Positions 32,120-39,423 of a DNA stretch of 40,925 nt are shown one piece after another. A program made the translations under genes and the position numbers. The DNA lies in NCBI GenBank assembly GCA_001723765.1, contig MAYW01000025.1:1-40925 (forward strand), read 5' to 3'. Position 1 is the stretch's first letter. Each line of letters opens with the position of its first letter. This DNA is from Candidatus Scalindua rubra. Lineage in GTDB: Bacteria > Planctomycetota > Brocadiia > Brocadiales > Scalinduaceae. The notes under the pieces were generated by a model. It ran no database searches and was not told the DNA's origin. It saw nothing but the letters and a program-made list of their open reading frames with translations.

Positions 32120-32273
32120 ATGAATTGTAAAGAAGCAGTTGAACAACTCCACGAATTTTTTAGATAAAGAACTTGATGAGAAAAATTATTCAAAGATCAA
32201 ACAGCATCTTGATATGTGCCAAAAATGCCGTGAAAAGTTTGAATTTGAACAAGCTCTAAAAAAAATTTATTAG
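32120..32273 (+). pseudogene. Zinc-finger (ZAS) N-terminus of the anti-sigma factor, out of frame
   Basis: From ATG 32120 the sequence reads MNCKEAVEQLHEF, then the frame breaks at a T6 run (32156-32161). In the next frame it continues LDKELDEKNYSKIKQHLDMC-QKCREKF, showing the HxxxCxxC zinc site of anti-sigma factors, until TAG 32271. A second shift at an A8 run (32258-32265) would join it to the membrane part at 32332. Deleting one base in each run yields one uninterrupted anti-sigma factor. Together the parts make an RsiW/ChrR-like regulator of the sigma factor upstream. Confidence 0.75.
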
Positions 32274-32331
32274 AGACAAAACTCAACTCCACAAAACACC
32301 TCAATATGTACTGCAAAATATAGTAAACCAG

Positions 32332-32973
32332 TTGGCAGAGATAAATAAAGAACACAAACACACTGAACCTTCTACTTTAAAGCTAAAGAAAAGAGGTAAG
32401 CAAGGCATCTTTGGTTTTTTTACATTAAGGCCTGTTTATGTAACAATAGCAGCCTTAATACCAATAATTATTTCTGGTCTTGCTGTCTATTTCATTTTTT
32501 TCAAATCAGTAGTCTCTCCCCCTATTATTAAGGTCGCGGCAGAACGTCACGATAATTTTGTTCATGATAATATACGACTTGACCTTGTCAGTTCAGATAG
32601 AAATGAAATAAGAAGACATTTTAAAAATTTACAACGATCTATTCTTGCCATAGATGTTCCGGAATGTAAAGGACGTGACATAAAACTCTTAGGTTGTAAA
32701 TATTCCAGCTTAGCCGGAAAACAGAGCGCTTATGTTGGATTAAAAGGTACTCATAACAAGATATCTTTAGAGATGGTAAATGGTTCAGGAATGAACATAA
32801 ATAGGCTGAAACATGAACTTTTCAAAGGCAGGCCATATTACTTTGGAAGACATAAAGGATACAACGTCATTTTATGGAGACGTGGCAATACACTGTATAG
32901 TCTAACTTCAACAATGAATAGAAGAGGCCTTATGCGTGTAGCTAATGAATCCATATTTCCATATCATAAATGA
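32332..32973 (+). CDS. Membrane and periplasmic part of the anti-sigma factor
   Basis: Continues the anti-sigma protein after its two frameshifts. The TTG at 32332 is merely the first possible start in this frame. A basic linker (KLKKRGKQGIFGFF) leads into one membrane helix at about 32-56 (VYVTIAALIPIIISGLAVYF), followed by a periplasmic domain of about 150 residues with LLGCKYSSLAGKQSAYVGLK. The latter resembles the sensory end of zinc-finger anti-sigma proteins. Without the zinc finger this part alone could not hold the sigma factor. Confidence 0.72.
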   Translation: MAEINKEHKHTEPSTLKLKKRGKQGIFGFFTLRPVYVTIAALIPIIISGLAVYFIFFKSVVSPPIIKVAAERHDNFVHDNIRLDLVSSDRNEIRRHFKNLQRSILAIDVPECKGRDIKLLGCKYSSLAGKQSAYVGLKGTHNKISLEMVNGSGMNINRLKHELFKGRPYYFGRHKGYNVILWRRGNTLYSLTSTMNRRGLMRVANESIFPYHK

Positions 32974-32992
32974 TACTAAAGAGGACGAGAAA

Positions 32993-33595
32993 ATGTATAA
33001 ATTATCTAACATAAAACACAAAATAGTTCTCGGATGTCTGTGCATGATTATGGTTGGTTGCTCATATACACCTTATCGGTATAGTTTTTCACTCATTGAG
33101 CCTCAAAACAAAACCATGAATTTTGAAGATGATAATGTTCAGTTCAGATTTATTCCTTCACCTGAGAATATCCGGGTGGCAATCAGGAATAAGACTGACC
33201 ACGATATAAATTTTGTTAGAGACAATACGGAATTTATAGATTCTCTGGGTGAATCTCGCAGAATTCATTACGGTTATGATTACGTGCAAGAAGTAAGGAA
33301 TTTTGAAGATAATGACTTGTATGTTCCACCAATGAGGATAGAGCCTGATTCCGAGATAGCAGGATATGTCTGGCTAAATAACTGGCCGGACTTCCGTGCA
33401 GGGCCAGGGCCAGGAACCGAGCCCGTTTTATCGTATAGGATATACTATCTAATGGAACCTTTATTCCCGAGATATAGCTTTGAGGGTAGTGGTGAAGAAC
33501 TGAGAGATTCTACCTTTAATCTGATTTTACCGATTGACTTTGGTGGGTATGTTCGCAACTATACGTTTACCTTCATGATAAATGATGTGGTATAA
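32993..33595 (+). CDS. Predicted lipoprotein (about 200 aa)
   Basis: Starts at ATG 32993 (MYKLSNIKHKIVLGCLCMIM) with a lipoprotein signal ending in the lipobox MVGC-S. The mature part is strand-rich, with FRFIPSPENIRVAIRNKT, as in a beta-sandwich. Function unknown. An in-frame ATG at 32945 lies inside the anti-sigma gene and is less likely, because AGAGGACGAG precedes 32993. It is the third gene of the sigma-factor operon, a plausible envelope-stress target. Confidence 0.65.
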   Translation: MYKLSNIKHKIVLGCLCMIMVGCSYTPYRYSFSLIEPQNKTMNFEDDNVQFRFIPSPENIRVAIRNKTDHDINFVRDNTEFIDSLGESRRIHYGYDYVQEVRNFEDNDLYVPPMRIEPDSEIAGYVWLNNWPDFRAGPGPGTEPVLSYRIYYLMEPLFPRYSFEGSGEELRDSTFNLILPIDFGGYVRNYTFTFMINDVV

Positions 33596-33625
33596 AAGCA
33601 TCGGATCCTTTTGTCGACAAACCCA

Positions 33626-33644
33626 TCCCACCTCGTAGGTGGGA
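33626..33644. repeat. REP-like palindrome, left of RAYT
   Basis: TCCCACCT-CGT-AGGTGGGA, perfect 8-bp stem with a three-base loop. It is followed by CATGGTTT, as in the copy after the transposase gene. Same orientation as that copy. Confidence 0.8.
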
Positions 33645-33671
33645 CATGGTTTGATAGAAGGAAAAAGCGTA

Positions 33672-34340
33672 ATGTTCAAAAGAAAATATCCATTGGTAGT
33701 GGGTGGAGTTTATCATGTTTTTAGTAAAAGTATTGCTGGGTTTAAAATATTCAACAACAATTCTGAGTTTTCAAGAATGATAGCAACGATTCGTTATTAC
33801 CAAAAGGAAAAACCATCCGTTAAATTTTCCAAGTTTATTAAATTAAACAGAGTTAAAGAAAAAAATCCTGACGGAACCATTCTTTTATCAAATAATGAAA
33901 AACTCTTAGAAGTAATTGCCTATTGCCTTATGCCCACTCATTTACATTTAATCTTGAAGCAGTTAAAAGAAAGTGGAATAACAATTTTTATGAGTAATAT
34001 TCTTAATAGTTATACCCGATATTTTAATACTAAACATAATAGAAAAGGTCCTTTATGGGAGAGTAGATTTAAAAATGTATTGGTTGAAACCGATGAGCAA
34101 TTGTTTCACTTAACAAGGTATGTACATTTAAATCCTGTAACTGCGTATTTGGTCAATAAACCAGAAGAATGGCTTGCATCTTCTTATAAGGAATATGTAT
34201 TTAAAGTAGTTGATAATGAAAGAATTTGCAAATATGATGATGTTTTAGAGGTTGACCCTAATTCTTACAGAGAATTTGTGCAAGACATGGTTTCCTATCA
34301 GAGAGAACTTGCAACGCTAAAAAATTTGTTTTTTGAGTGA
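33672..34340 (+). CDS. REP-associated tyrosine transposase (RAYT, Y1 type)
   Basis: An IS200/IS605-like HUH enzyme domesticated to move short palindromes. The metal-binding HxH is in CLMPTHLHLIL near residue 95. The nucleophilic tyrosine region is FHLTRYVHLNPV near residue 155. The conserved block GPLWESRFKNVLVE lies between. Start is ATG 33672 after AGAAGGAA. The gene lies exactly between two CCACCT-CGT-AGGTGG palindromes, and a third copy is found at 37773, so this enzyme and these repeats probably form one mobile system. Confidence 0.85.
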   Translation: MFKRKYPLVVGGVYHVFSKSIAGFKIFNNNSEFSRMIATIRYYQKEKPSVKFSKFIKLNRVKEKNPDGTILLSNNEKLLEVIAYCLMPTHLHLILKQLKESGITIFMSNILNSYTRYFNTKHNRKGPLWESRFKNVLVETDEQLFHLTRYVHLNPVTAYLVNKPEEWLASSYKEYVFKVVDNERICKYDDVLEVDPNSYREFVQDMVSYQRELATLKNLFFE

Positions 34341-34355
34341 CCACCTCGTAGGTGG
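34341..34355. repeat. REP-like palindrome, right of RAYT
   Basis: CCACCT-CGT-AGGTGG immediately after the transposase stop (TGA ends at 34340), followed by GATATGGTTT. It also forms the leader of the next gene. Confidence 0.8.
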
Positions 34356-34372
34356 GATATGGTTTAAATACA

Positions 34373-35038
34373 ATGAATACTTGTCTTATCATATTCGCAA
34401 AGAGTCCAATCCCCTGTAAGGTCAAAACAAGACTAACTCCAAAAATTACCCCCTCAAAAGCTGCTGAACTATATAAGGCATTTATTGTTGATATAGTAAA
34501 TAACGTACATAAACTGAAATGTGATAAGGTAATTATTGCATATACACCATATAATGCTGAAATGGCATTGCATAGATTAGTTGGGCGTTCATTAAATTAT
34601 TTACCGCAGAAAGGACACAATCTTGGCGAACGAATGAAAAATGCCTTTAAGCATTCTTTCGCTAAAGGCTTAAAAAGAACCGTAATCATCGGCACAGACA
34701 GTCCCACCCTTCCTGTATCATACATTCAAAAAGCATTTGACGTATTAAAAGAAACTCCTATCGTAATAGGTCCGACTTTCGATGGAGGGTATTATCTTAT
34801 CGGCCTTTCAGAGCCGAACGACAATATTTTTGATGGTGTAAGATGGAGTACATCAAGCGTATTCAGCCAAACACTGGCAAGGATAAAGGGTGTAAATAAG
34901 CGGTTGTATCTTCTTCCTCCATGGTATGATGTTGATACCTCAGAAGGTTTAGAATTTCTAAAATCACACCTTCTGGCAATGAGATTGAGTGGTTTTGAAG
35001 AGATTCCTGATAAAACTATGCGGTTCTTGAAAATCTAA
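34373..35038 (+). CDS. TIGR04282-family glycosyltransferase (DUF2064)
   Basis: A GT-A-fold nucleotide-sugar transferase. Key blocks: MNTCLIIFAKSP at the start, VKTRLTP (the nucleotide-binding K/R), IIGTDSPTLP with the metal-binding DSP, GPTFDGGYYLIGL, and WYDVDTSEGL near the end. Members are annotated in arsenosugar biosynthesis, but many occur without arsenic genes and none are seen here. Start is ATG 34373; the in-frame ATG at 34352 lies inside the palindrome. It ends directly before the DUF3108 gene (TAAATG), suggesting an operon. Confidence 0.8.
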   Translation: MNTCLIIFAKSPIPCKVKTRLTPKITPSKAAELYKAFIVDIVNNVHKLKCDKVIIAYTPYNAEMALHRLVGRSLNYLPQKGHNLGERMKNAFKHSFAKGLKRTVIIGTDSPTLPVSYIQKAFDVLKETPIVIGPTFDGGYYLIGLSEPNDNIFDGVRWSTSSVFSQTLARIKGVNKRLYLLPPWYDVDTSEGLEFLKSHLLAMRLSGFEEIPDKTMRFLKI

Positions 35039-35924
35039 ATGGCTATGATTAAAGCTGCATTATCCAAGCATTTTTTTTGCTAAAGTTATATTATGTTTAT
35101 CACTCATGTTTTCCTTTCATGTTGGAAACCTGTATTCCGAAACACATGAGAAAGAAATGGATTTAGTATCCACGCCCGCTTTCCCTCTTGGCAGCAAACA
35201 GTACAGTAAAAATGATATAACAAAATTCGATGGAGAGCTTCTTAAGTACAAGATTGGTTTTTGGATTTTTAAAACGGTAGGAATTGCTACGTTTAAGTGT
35301 GAAAGAGATGGTGATAGCTTAGTTGTTACGATAGATGCATGTACAACAGGATTCATTGACAAGATTATTCATAGACACGATATTTATAGAACGACCATGA
35401 AAATTGAGGATAGTACTAATAGGCTTATACCAGTAAGTTCGTATCAAAAAAAAGATAAGAGGAAAAAAGAGAGGATTATGATTACTAACTACGATTATGA
35501 AAACAATGTGTGCAATTATAAGACATGGAGAAATGGTGTTATTCATAAAGAAGGAAGTATTAAACTGGAACCAGACGCAAGTGATGATATGACATCAGTA
35601 TCTTATAATTTTCGTAACGAAATATATGGAGAAGTGAAAGAAGGCGCCAGCTTTAATATTACCACTGTTTATAAAGACAAATTTCCAAACTTTAGTGTTA
35701 ATGTTCGTTCTGCAGACAATTCGGATGAGCTATCCAAATGGAAGGATTTTTTTCCTGACATAAAATACGTAGTGGATGTAGCATTGGACCCTGAAGTCCT
35801 TGACTCAAAAGAAGGCAAACTTGTCATATTGTTTACGGAGGATTTAATACCGGTTGGATATGTGGCAAAAGACGTTATCGGATTCGGTGATTTGTATGGC
35901 TTCCTGGTGGAAGAGATAAATTAA
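35039..35924 (+). CDS. DUF3108 secreted protein, signal peptide out of frame
   Basis: The main frame from ATG 35106 gives 272 residues with the DUF3108 pattern: LLKYKIGFWIFKTVGIATFK, IYRTTMKIEDSTNRLIPVSS and a C-terminal GKLVILFTEDLIPVGYV. The family is exported and binds or handles lipid-like material, function unclear. ATG 35039 or 35045 starts a natural signal peptide, MIKAALSKHFF, that breaks at a T8 run (35071-35078). With one T fewer it continues AKVILCLSLMFSFHVGNLYS straight into the main frame. So the true gene probably starts at 35039 or 35045. Confidence 0.75.
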
Positions 35925-35967
35925 GTGAGCGATTTATGCCCGTCAGAACGACGTAGTCGGGCTAGCA

Positions 35968-36036
35968 ACCTGAAACGAAACATTTCTTGTTTATAAAACT
36001 ATTGGTTCAATCTACAAGATTGAACCAATTTGAGGA
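35968..36036. repeat. 70-bp interspersed repeat, copy 1
   Basis: Matches 37668-37735 almost base for base (CCTGAAxCGAAACATTTCTT, TTATAAAACTATTGG). It contains a 13-bp perfect hairpin, ATTGGTTCAATCT-ACA-AGATTGAACCAAT (36001-36029). The two copies, same orientation, enclose the BrnTA and HEPN genes. Confidence 0.8.
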
Positions 36037-36141
36037 TGTAATACAAACTTTTTTAGAGAGGATTTACAGGATAATCAGGGTATAAATAAGAAGCAAGAAA
36101 CAAGATGCTAGAGGCAAGACACAAGAATCTATAGATTTTCG

Positions 36142-36260
36142 GGTGGATTAAGCCCTATGTGCCAAGTTTCATGAGAGTGTCGACACTTTTTAGTGTCACT
36201 AGCTGTGCCATGACACCTATGGAGTAGAGCTACTATATTACTCCACAGGGAGAATCCACC
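36142..36260. repeat. Palindromic repeat copy B, split by an insertion
   Basis: Reverse-oriented relative of 27031-27086. The left arm GGTGGATTAAGC and the right part CTATGGAGTAGAGCTACTAT match copy A, but 56 bases (36160-36215) are inserted between them, with CCTATG at both ends as a target duplication. The far arm has diverged. Confidence 0.75.
36160..36215. mobile_element. 56-bp IS-end-like insertion
   Basis: Contains TTTCATGAGAGTGTCGACAC followed by TTTTTAGTGTCA, close to the end of the insertion sequence at 40713 (TTTCATAAGAGTATCGACAC, then TTTTTGTGTCA). It is flanked by CCTATG duplications. It is probably a tiny non-autonomous relative or a solo end of that IS. Confidence 0.6.
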
Positions 36261-36301
36261 TTTATCCTGTTAGATGCAGGTCGCGGCAAAGTTGTTTATA
36301 T

Positions 36302-36329
36302 TGCAGAAGTGTAAACATGCACTTCTGCA
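36302..36329. terminator. 10-bp hairpin downstream of brnA
   Basis: TGCAGAAGTG and CACTTCTGCA around an 8-base loop. It lies 40 bases after the brnA stop on the minus strand. No strong T-run follows. Confidence 0.45.
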
Positions 36330-36365
36330 TCAAGTCGATTCTTTAATCTATCTTTTTTGCCATCC

Positions 36366-36587
36366 TTATGCCTTTTCAAGACGCTCTGCTAGCCAGACTT
36401 TGATGATGGACTGCCGAGGCACACCTAACCGTTTTGCTTCTTTATCCAATAAATGAATCATCCACAAAGGGAAATCCACATTGACTCTCTTTTGTTCCTG
36501 TTCCGGCCTTCTCGCCTTCGATACATCAAGGTATTTTGAAATATCCTCGCCTTCATCAAATTTCTTGTCAAACTCACGAGCTTTCAT
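36366..36587 (-). CDS. brnA: BrnA-family antitoxin
   Basis: A 73-residue ribbon-helix-helix antitoxin. The N-terminal half binds the toxin (MKAREFDKKFDEGEDISKYL); the C-terminal half is the DNA-binding RHH with VNVDFPLWMIHLLDKEAKRL and GVPRQSIIKVWLAERLE. The true start is ATG at 36585-36587 after AGGAGG; an in-frame TTG lies 9 bases upstream. The start overlaps the tail of the brnT remnant, the usual BrnTA order on this strand. With the toxin damaged, this is an orphan antitoxin. It may still repress its promoter or counter another BrnT. Confidence 0.82.
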   Translation of the reverse strand: MKAREFDKKFDEGEDISKYLDVSKARRPEQEQKRVNVDFPLWMIHLLDKEAKRLGVPRQSIIKVWLAERLEKA

Positions 36588-36737
36588 ATAAGTCAACCTC
36601 CTCTTTTCTGGATCGTCGTACTGAAATAATTCTTATCTTTTCAGTACGATATGTAATAACTCCTGGGCTTCGTAAAAATCAATACCGTGTTTTTTCTTGT
36701 TGCTTTCGCTTTTCTTGGGATCAAACGCAAACTCCAT
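36574..36737 (-). pseudogene. brnT: BrnT toxin with internal deletion
   Basis: The N-terminus is preserved from ATG 36735-36737: MEFAFDPKKSESNKKKHGID then FYEA, the BrnT opening. The C-terminus is preserved in another frame: GVITYRTEKIRIISVRR then SRKEEVDLYESS, ending TGA at 36574-36576. The middle of the toxin, about 35 codons, is missing, and the junction is out of frame near GAAGCCCAGG. A normal BrnT ribonuclease has about 90 residues. The remnant cannot be toxic as written. It overlaps the start of brnA as in intact systems. Confidence 0.72.
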
Positions 36738-36858
36738 AGTATAATAACTATACCTTAAATATACCTTTATTCAATAAATATTTTGATGCTAATTATTAAT
36801 ATAAGAATTTCTTATTTATATTACTCTTCAAGAATGCTGTCATTTAAAGCTTAAACTG

Positions 36859-37608
36859 TCATGACCCTGACTCCACAATCTTAATCTCCTCCTCATTTAA
36901 CCCATACAATTCATACACCAAATCATCAATTTGCCTGTCTGTAGCCTCAATTTGACGCTTGAGAACTATTTTATTCTGTGGAAGTTTTGTTTGTGTTAAT
37001 TGTTCGTGCAAATTAATCATTTGATTAAGTACCCTCCGGCACTGAAACTTGGCCTCATCTGATAGTACGAAGTTCCTTCCAACTGCAAGGCCTCCAACAA
37101 AGCAGCCATGCAAACGTAGAAAGATTTTCGCTAATGATTCCGCTTCCTGCGACAACTTATCGAAATCTTTTGCTTTTTGATTGAAGGTTTTTAAAGCGGC
37201 TCCGCTTTTGTTCTTGTGAAATTTCATGCCGGATGCTTCAGAGAAATCGGCTGAGCTTTCGTTGCCCCAACCAATAAACCATATGCTGTGCACAATGTCG
37301 TTTCTTTCTTGAGTAAGTGATTGAAAACGGTTCAGTGCGTTTTTCAAAATCTTGCGCTCGATATTATTGAGCGTTTGAGTTTCGCAAACAAGAGACTCAA
37401 ACAATGTTCGAAGAGGTTCAGCGGTAATACCAGCGAGGAGTATTTGCGTGATGCTCTGATTATGAAGACCGGCCCGATCCAGCAGGGACACAATGTCAGT
37501 CTGAAGCGCATGACAGACGTGTTCAAACTTGACAACAAATTCACCGATAGAGCAGTAAAGCTCGTCCGTGTCCTTCTTCCATCGTTCTCTACGTTCCTGT
37601 TCGTTCAT
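36859..37608 (-). CDS. HEPN-like protein fused to a type IIG methylase tail
   Basis: About 249 residues from ATG 37608 (MNEQERRERW). The first 200 are all-helical and contain ERNDIVHS, the R-x4-H signature of HEPN ribonuclease domains (R102, H107). The last 45 residues, LPQNKIVLKRQIEATDRQ to the end, are near-identical in pattern to the C-terminus of the restriction-methylase remnant at 39424 (LPQKKTVLNRQIEVTDRQ). That tail normally ends TaqI/Eco57I-type enzymes after the specificity domain, so this gene looks like a fusion. A role in phage defence is inferred from HEPN and the neighbourhood only. A weak ribosome site is seen. Confidence 0.6.
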   Translation of the reverse strand: MNEQERRERWKKDTDELYCSIGEFVVKFEHVCHALQTDIVSLLDRAGLHNQSITQILLAGITAEPLRTLFESLVCETQTLNNIERKILKNALNRFQSLTQERNDIVHSIWFIGWGNESSADFSEASGMKFHKNKSGAALKTFNQKAKDFDKLSQEAESLAKIFLRLHGCFVGGLAVGRNFVLSDEAKFQCRRVLNQMINLHEQLTQTKLPQNKIVLKRQIEATDRQIDDLVYELYGLNEEEIKIVESGS

Positions 37609-37652
37609 AGATTCACTAGCACCCAACTATTAATACAAGAATTTCTCTTGCT

Positions 37653-37675
37653 GGTTCAGGCTTGCAGCCTGAACC
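37653..37675. repeat. Perfect 10-bp hairpin near repeat copy 2
   Basis: GGTTCAGGCT-TGC-AGCCTGAACC. It shares the GGTTCA/TGAACC ends with the hairpin in the neighbouring 70-bp repeat, so the two may belong to one palindrome family. Confidence 0.65.
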
Positions 37676-37735
37676 GAAACATTTCTTATTTATAAAACTA
37701 TTGGTTCAATCTACAAGATTGAACCGGCTTGAGGA
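37668..37735. repeat. 70-bp interspersed repeat, copy 2
   Basis: Second copy of the repeat at 35968, with hairpin GGTTCAATCT-ACA-AGATTGAACC (37703-37725). Direct orientation. Confidence 0.8.
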
Positions 37736-37772
37736 AATAAAAAGTCATTGCGAGTCCACTGTGAACAACCTA

Positions 37773-37790
37773 CCCACCTCGTAGGTGGGA
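37773..37790. repeat. Solitary REP-like palindrome of the RAYT family
   Basis: CCCACCT-CGT-AGGTGGGA, the same palindrome that flanks the RAYT gene 3.5 kb away. It is preceded by CTA and followed by TTTGTG, so only the palindrome moved. Confidence 0.75.
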
Positions 37791-37840
37791 TTTGTGTAGA
37801 ACGCGAGCCAGCTTCGGTGCAACGACGGGTTAGGCGGTAC

Positions 37841-39043
37841 TTAGGGTTCGCCATTGGTTTTGTATTGCTCAATTAGTTCAGATAGTAAGGTCTCTACGTC
37901 GTTAGCCTGACGATTACTCACATTCACTTCGTCAAGGAGCTTGTCCAACGTAGTTATTGCGTTGCGGCGTGCCCGATTGAATACAGTTGCCATCCGAGGA
38001 AAGTCCTCAATAAGTCTGCGGAAACCTTGGATTTGGCCGTGAGATTTGGTTATCGCGGATCGGAAGCCTGCGACATTATTGAGCGCATCTTGAAGATCAT
38101 CGGAATTGTCGATGCCGAAATCAGAAGTCAATGTTGCTGCTCGACCAAACGAATCCATTGCGGTTGTGAACGAATCAGAGTACAGCGGAATCTCAACGTC
38201 CATTCGCTTAACAAAATCTTCCAAGTCGCGCGCTGCATTTGCGGCAACACGCTTGGCCGCCTTCAAATTCTGACTGGCATCTGAAGCCGAAAGCTTGTTT
38301 GCTTCTTCGGCACGTTCTTGGAATTTCTCTCCGAGTTCCTGCGTTGCCTCCGTCATGCGTGTGAGCACTTCGGTGACGTTCGACATCGAGTCATTAGCGG
38401 ATTCAATCAGGTCAAGGAACCCCTCCTCTTCCTCGACGGGCTCGGCTTTGTCCGCATCCACGATCTCTGGTTGAGTCGTAACAGGTTCCTTCTCCCCATT
38501 CGCTTCCAGTCGTTTTGTCCTTTTCTGGACGGAACGACTGAGATGAAGCCTGGTAATATTGCGAAACTCATCGATCGAATTAAATTGAAAATAGAGGCCA
38601 CCGAGATCTCCCAATCGCGATCGAAAGTCAGAAATATCTCGAAGTTGATCCGGATCGAGGTCGGTAGGAGAAACTAGAGCGTTTTTAAAGTAGAACATTA
38701 TCTCCACAGAATTCGGGTCTTCCGTATGGCGGTCGTAAGCACGCGAAAACTCTTCCACTGTGCCGGAACCCGCTCGATTTGTTGGCGTACCAAAACGCGT
38801 CCACATTATGCCGATGAAAATGTCGTACGAGACGGGAATCTGCGTGTTTATGAAATCTTGGGCATCGTCCCCAAATCCAGGAGACGCGTGAGTCTCCCAC
38901 CGGACGAGGTCCAGACGAATGCCAAGTGTATCGGCCCACGTGATATTTAGCTCACGGATGATCTCTTCAAGAACGCTCCGCTCTTCGGCGACGTCGTCGG
39001 GCGATGCAACGAAAACCTGAAGTATAGTTTCTGTTTTTGGCAT
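37841..39043 (-). CDS. DUF4062 protein with long helical C-terminus
   Basis: About 400 residues from ATG 39043 (MPKTETILQVFVASPDDV), chosen because AAGGAT precedes it. The N-terminal 150 residues form a DUF4062 domain, a TIR/STIR-like fold: VFVASPDDVAEERSVLEEII, YDIFIGIMWTRFGTPT and SGTVEEFSRAY. An acidic linker (PVEEEEGFLDLIE) follows, then a long helical part with LTRMTEATQELGEKFQERAE. DUF4062 domains are found at the front of antiviral and NLR-like proteins. Codon use is visibly richer in G and C than the neighbours, pointing to recent transfer. It lies between the HEPN fusion and the methylase remnant, fitting a defence island. Confidence 0.78.
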   Translation of the reverse strand: MPKTETILQVFVASPDDVAEERSVLEEIIRELNITWADTLGIRLDLVRWETHASPGFGDDAQDFINTQIPVSYDIFIGIMWTRFGTPTNRAGSGTVEEFSRAYDRHTEDPNSVEIMFYFKNALVSPTDLDPDQLRDISDFRSRLGDLGGLYFQFNSIDEFRNITRLHLSRSVQKRTKRLEANGEKEPVTTQPEIVDADKAEPVEEEEGFLDLIESANDSMSNVTEVLTRMTEATQELGEKFQERAEEANKLSASDASQNLKAAKRVAANAARDLEDFVKRMDVEIPLYSDSFTTAMDSFGRAATLTSDFGIDNSDDLQDALNNVAGFRSAITKSHGQIQGFRRLIEDFPRMATVFNRARRNAITTLDKLLDEVNVSNRQANDVETLLSELIEQYKTNGEP

Positions 39044-39070
39044 GCACGGATATCCTTGTGGCTGTACCAC

Positions 39071-39423
39071 CTAGCAAGTTCTTTAACAGTTTCTGTATAG
39101 TAACAGATTTTATAGTATATCTGAATTGTTTCAAGTGTATTCTTAATAGTCACCCAACTGTATAGTATCTTTTATGTAATGTTATCCTGATTTGTTAATT
39201 ATAGGGGGGTGTGGTGAGAGGAGCTGAATACTCTCGCTTACCAGATTAGTCACTGATCAAGACGTCAATTTATTTGAATGTGTCAAGTGGCGAGAGGTGA
39301 CCCTGTTTTTCCTTTCTTGATAAGCATTCTTTAGTGTTATGGTTATTTAAAATTCAAAATCCCATTTCTCGATTTAGTAATGGTACGTTTGACTATGTTC
39401 GTATACAAGATTTTTTTTAGCTG
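39071..39423. other. Intergenic stretch, nothing recognised
   Basis: About 350 bases without a gene. A G7-like run GGGGGGTGTGG at about 39204 and AT-rich flanks are all that stand out. It should hold the DUF4062 promoter on the minus strand. Confidence 0.45.

Noticed and set aside
34373-35038. Arsenosugar biosynthesis locus
   Set aside because: The TIGR04282 family name suggests it, but no arsenic methyltransferase or radical SAM partner is nearby.
38027-38950. Several plus-strand frames opposite the DUF4062 gene
   Set aside because: Higher G+C lengthens antisense frames; the minus-strand gene has a clear domain and start.
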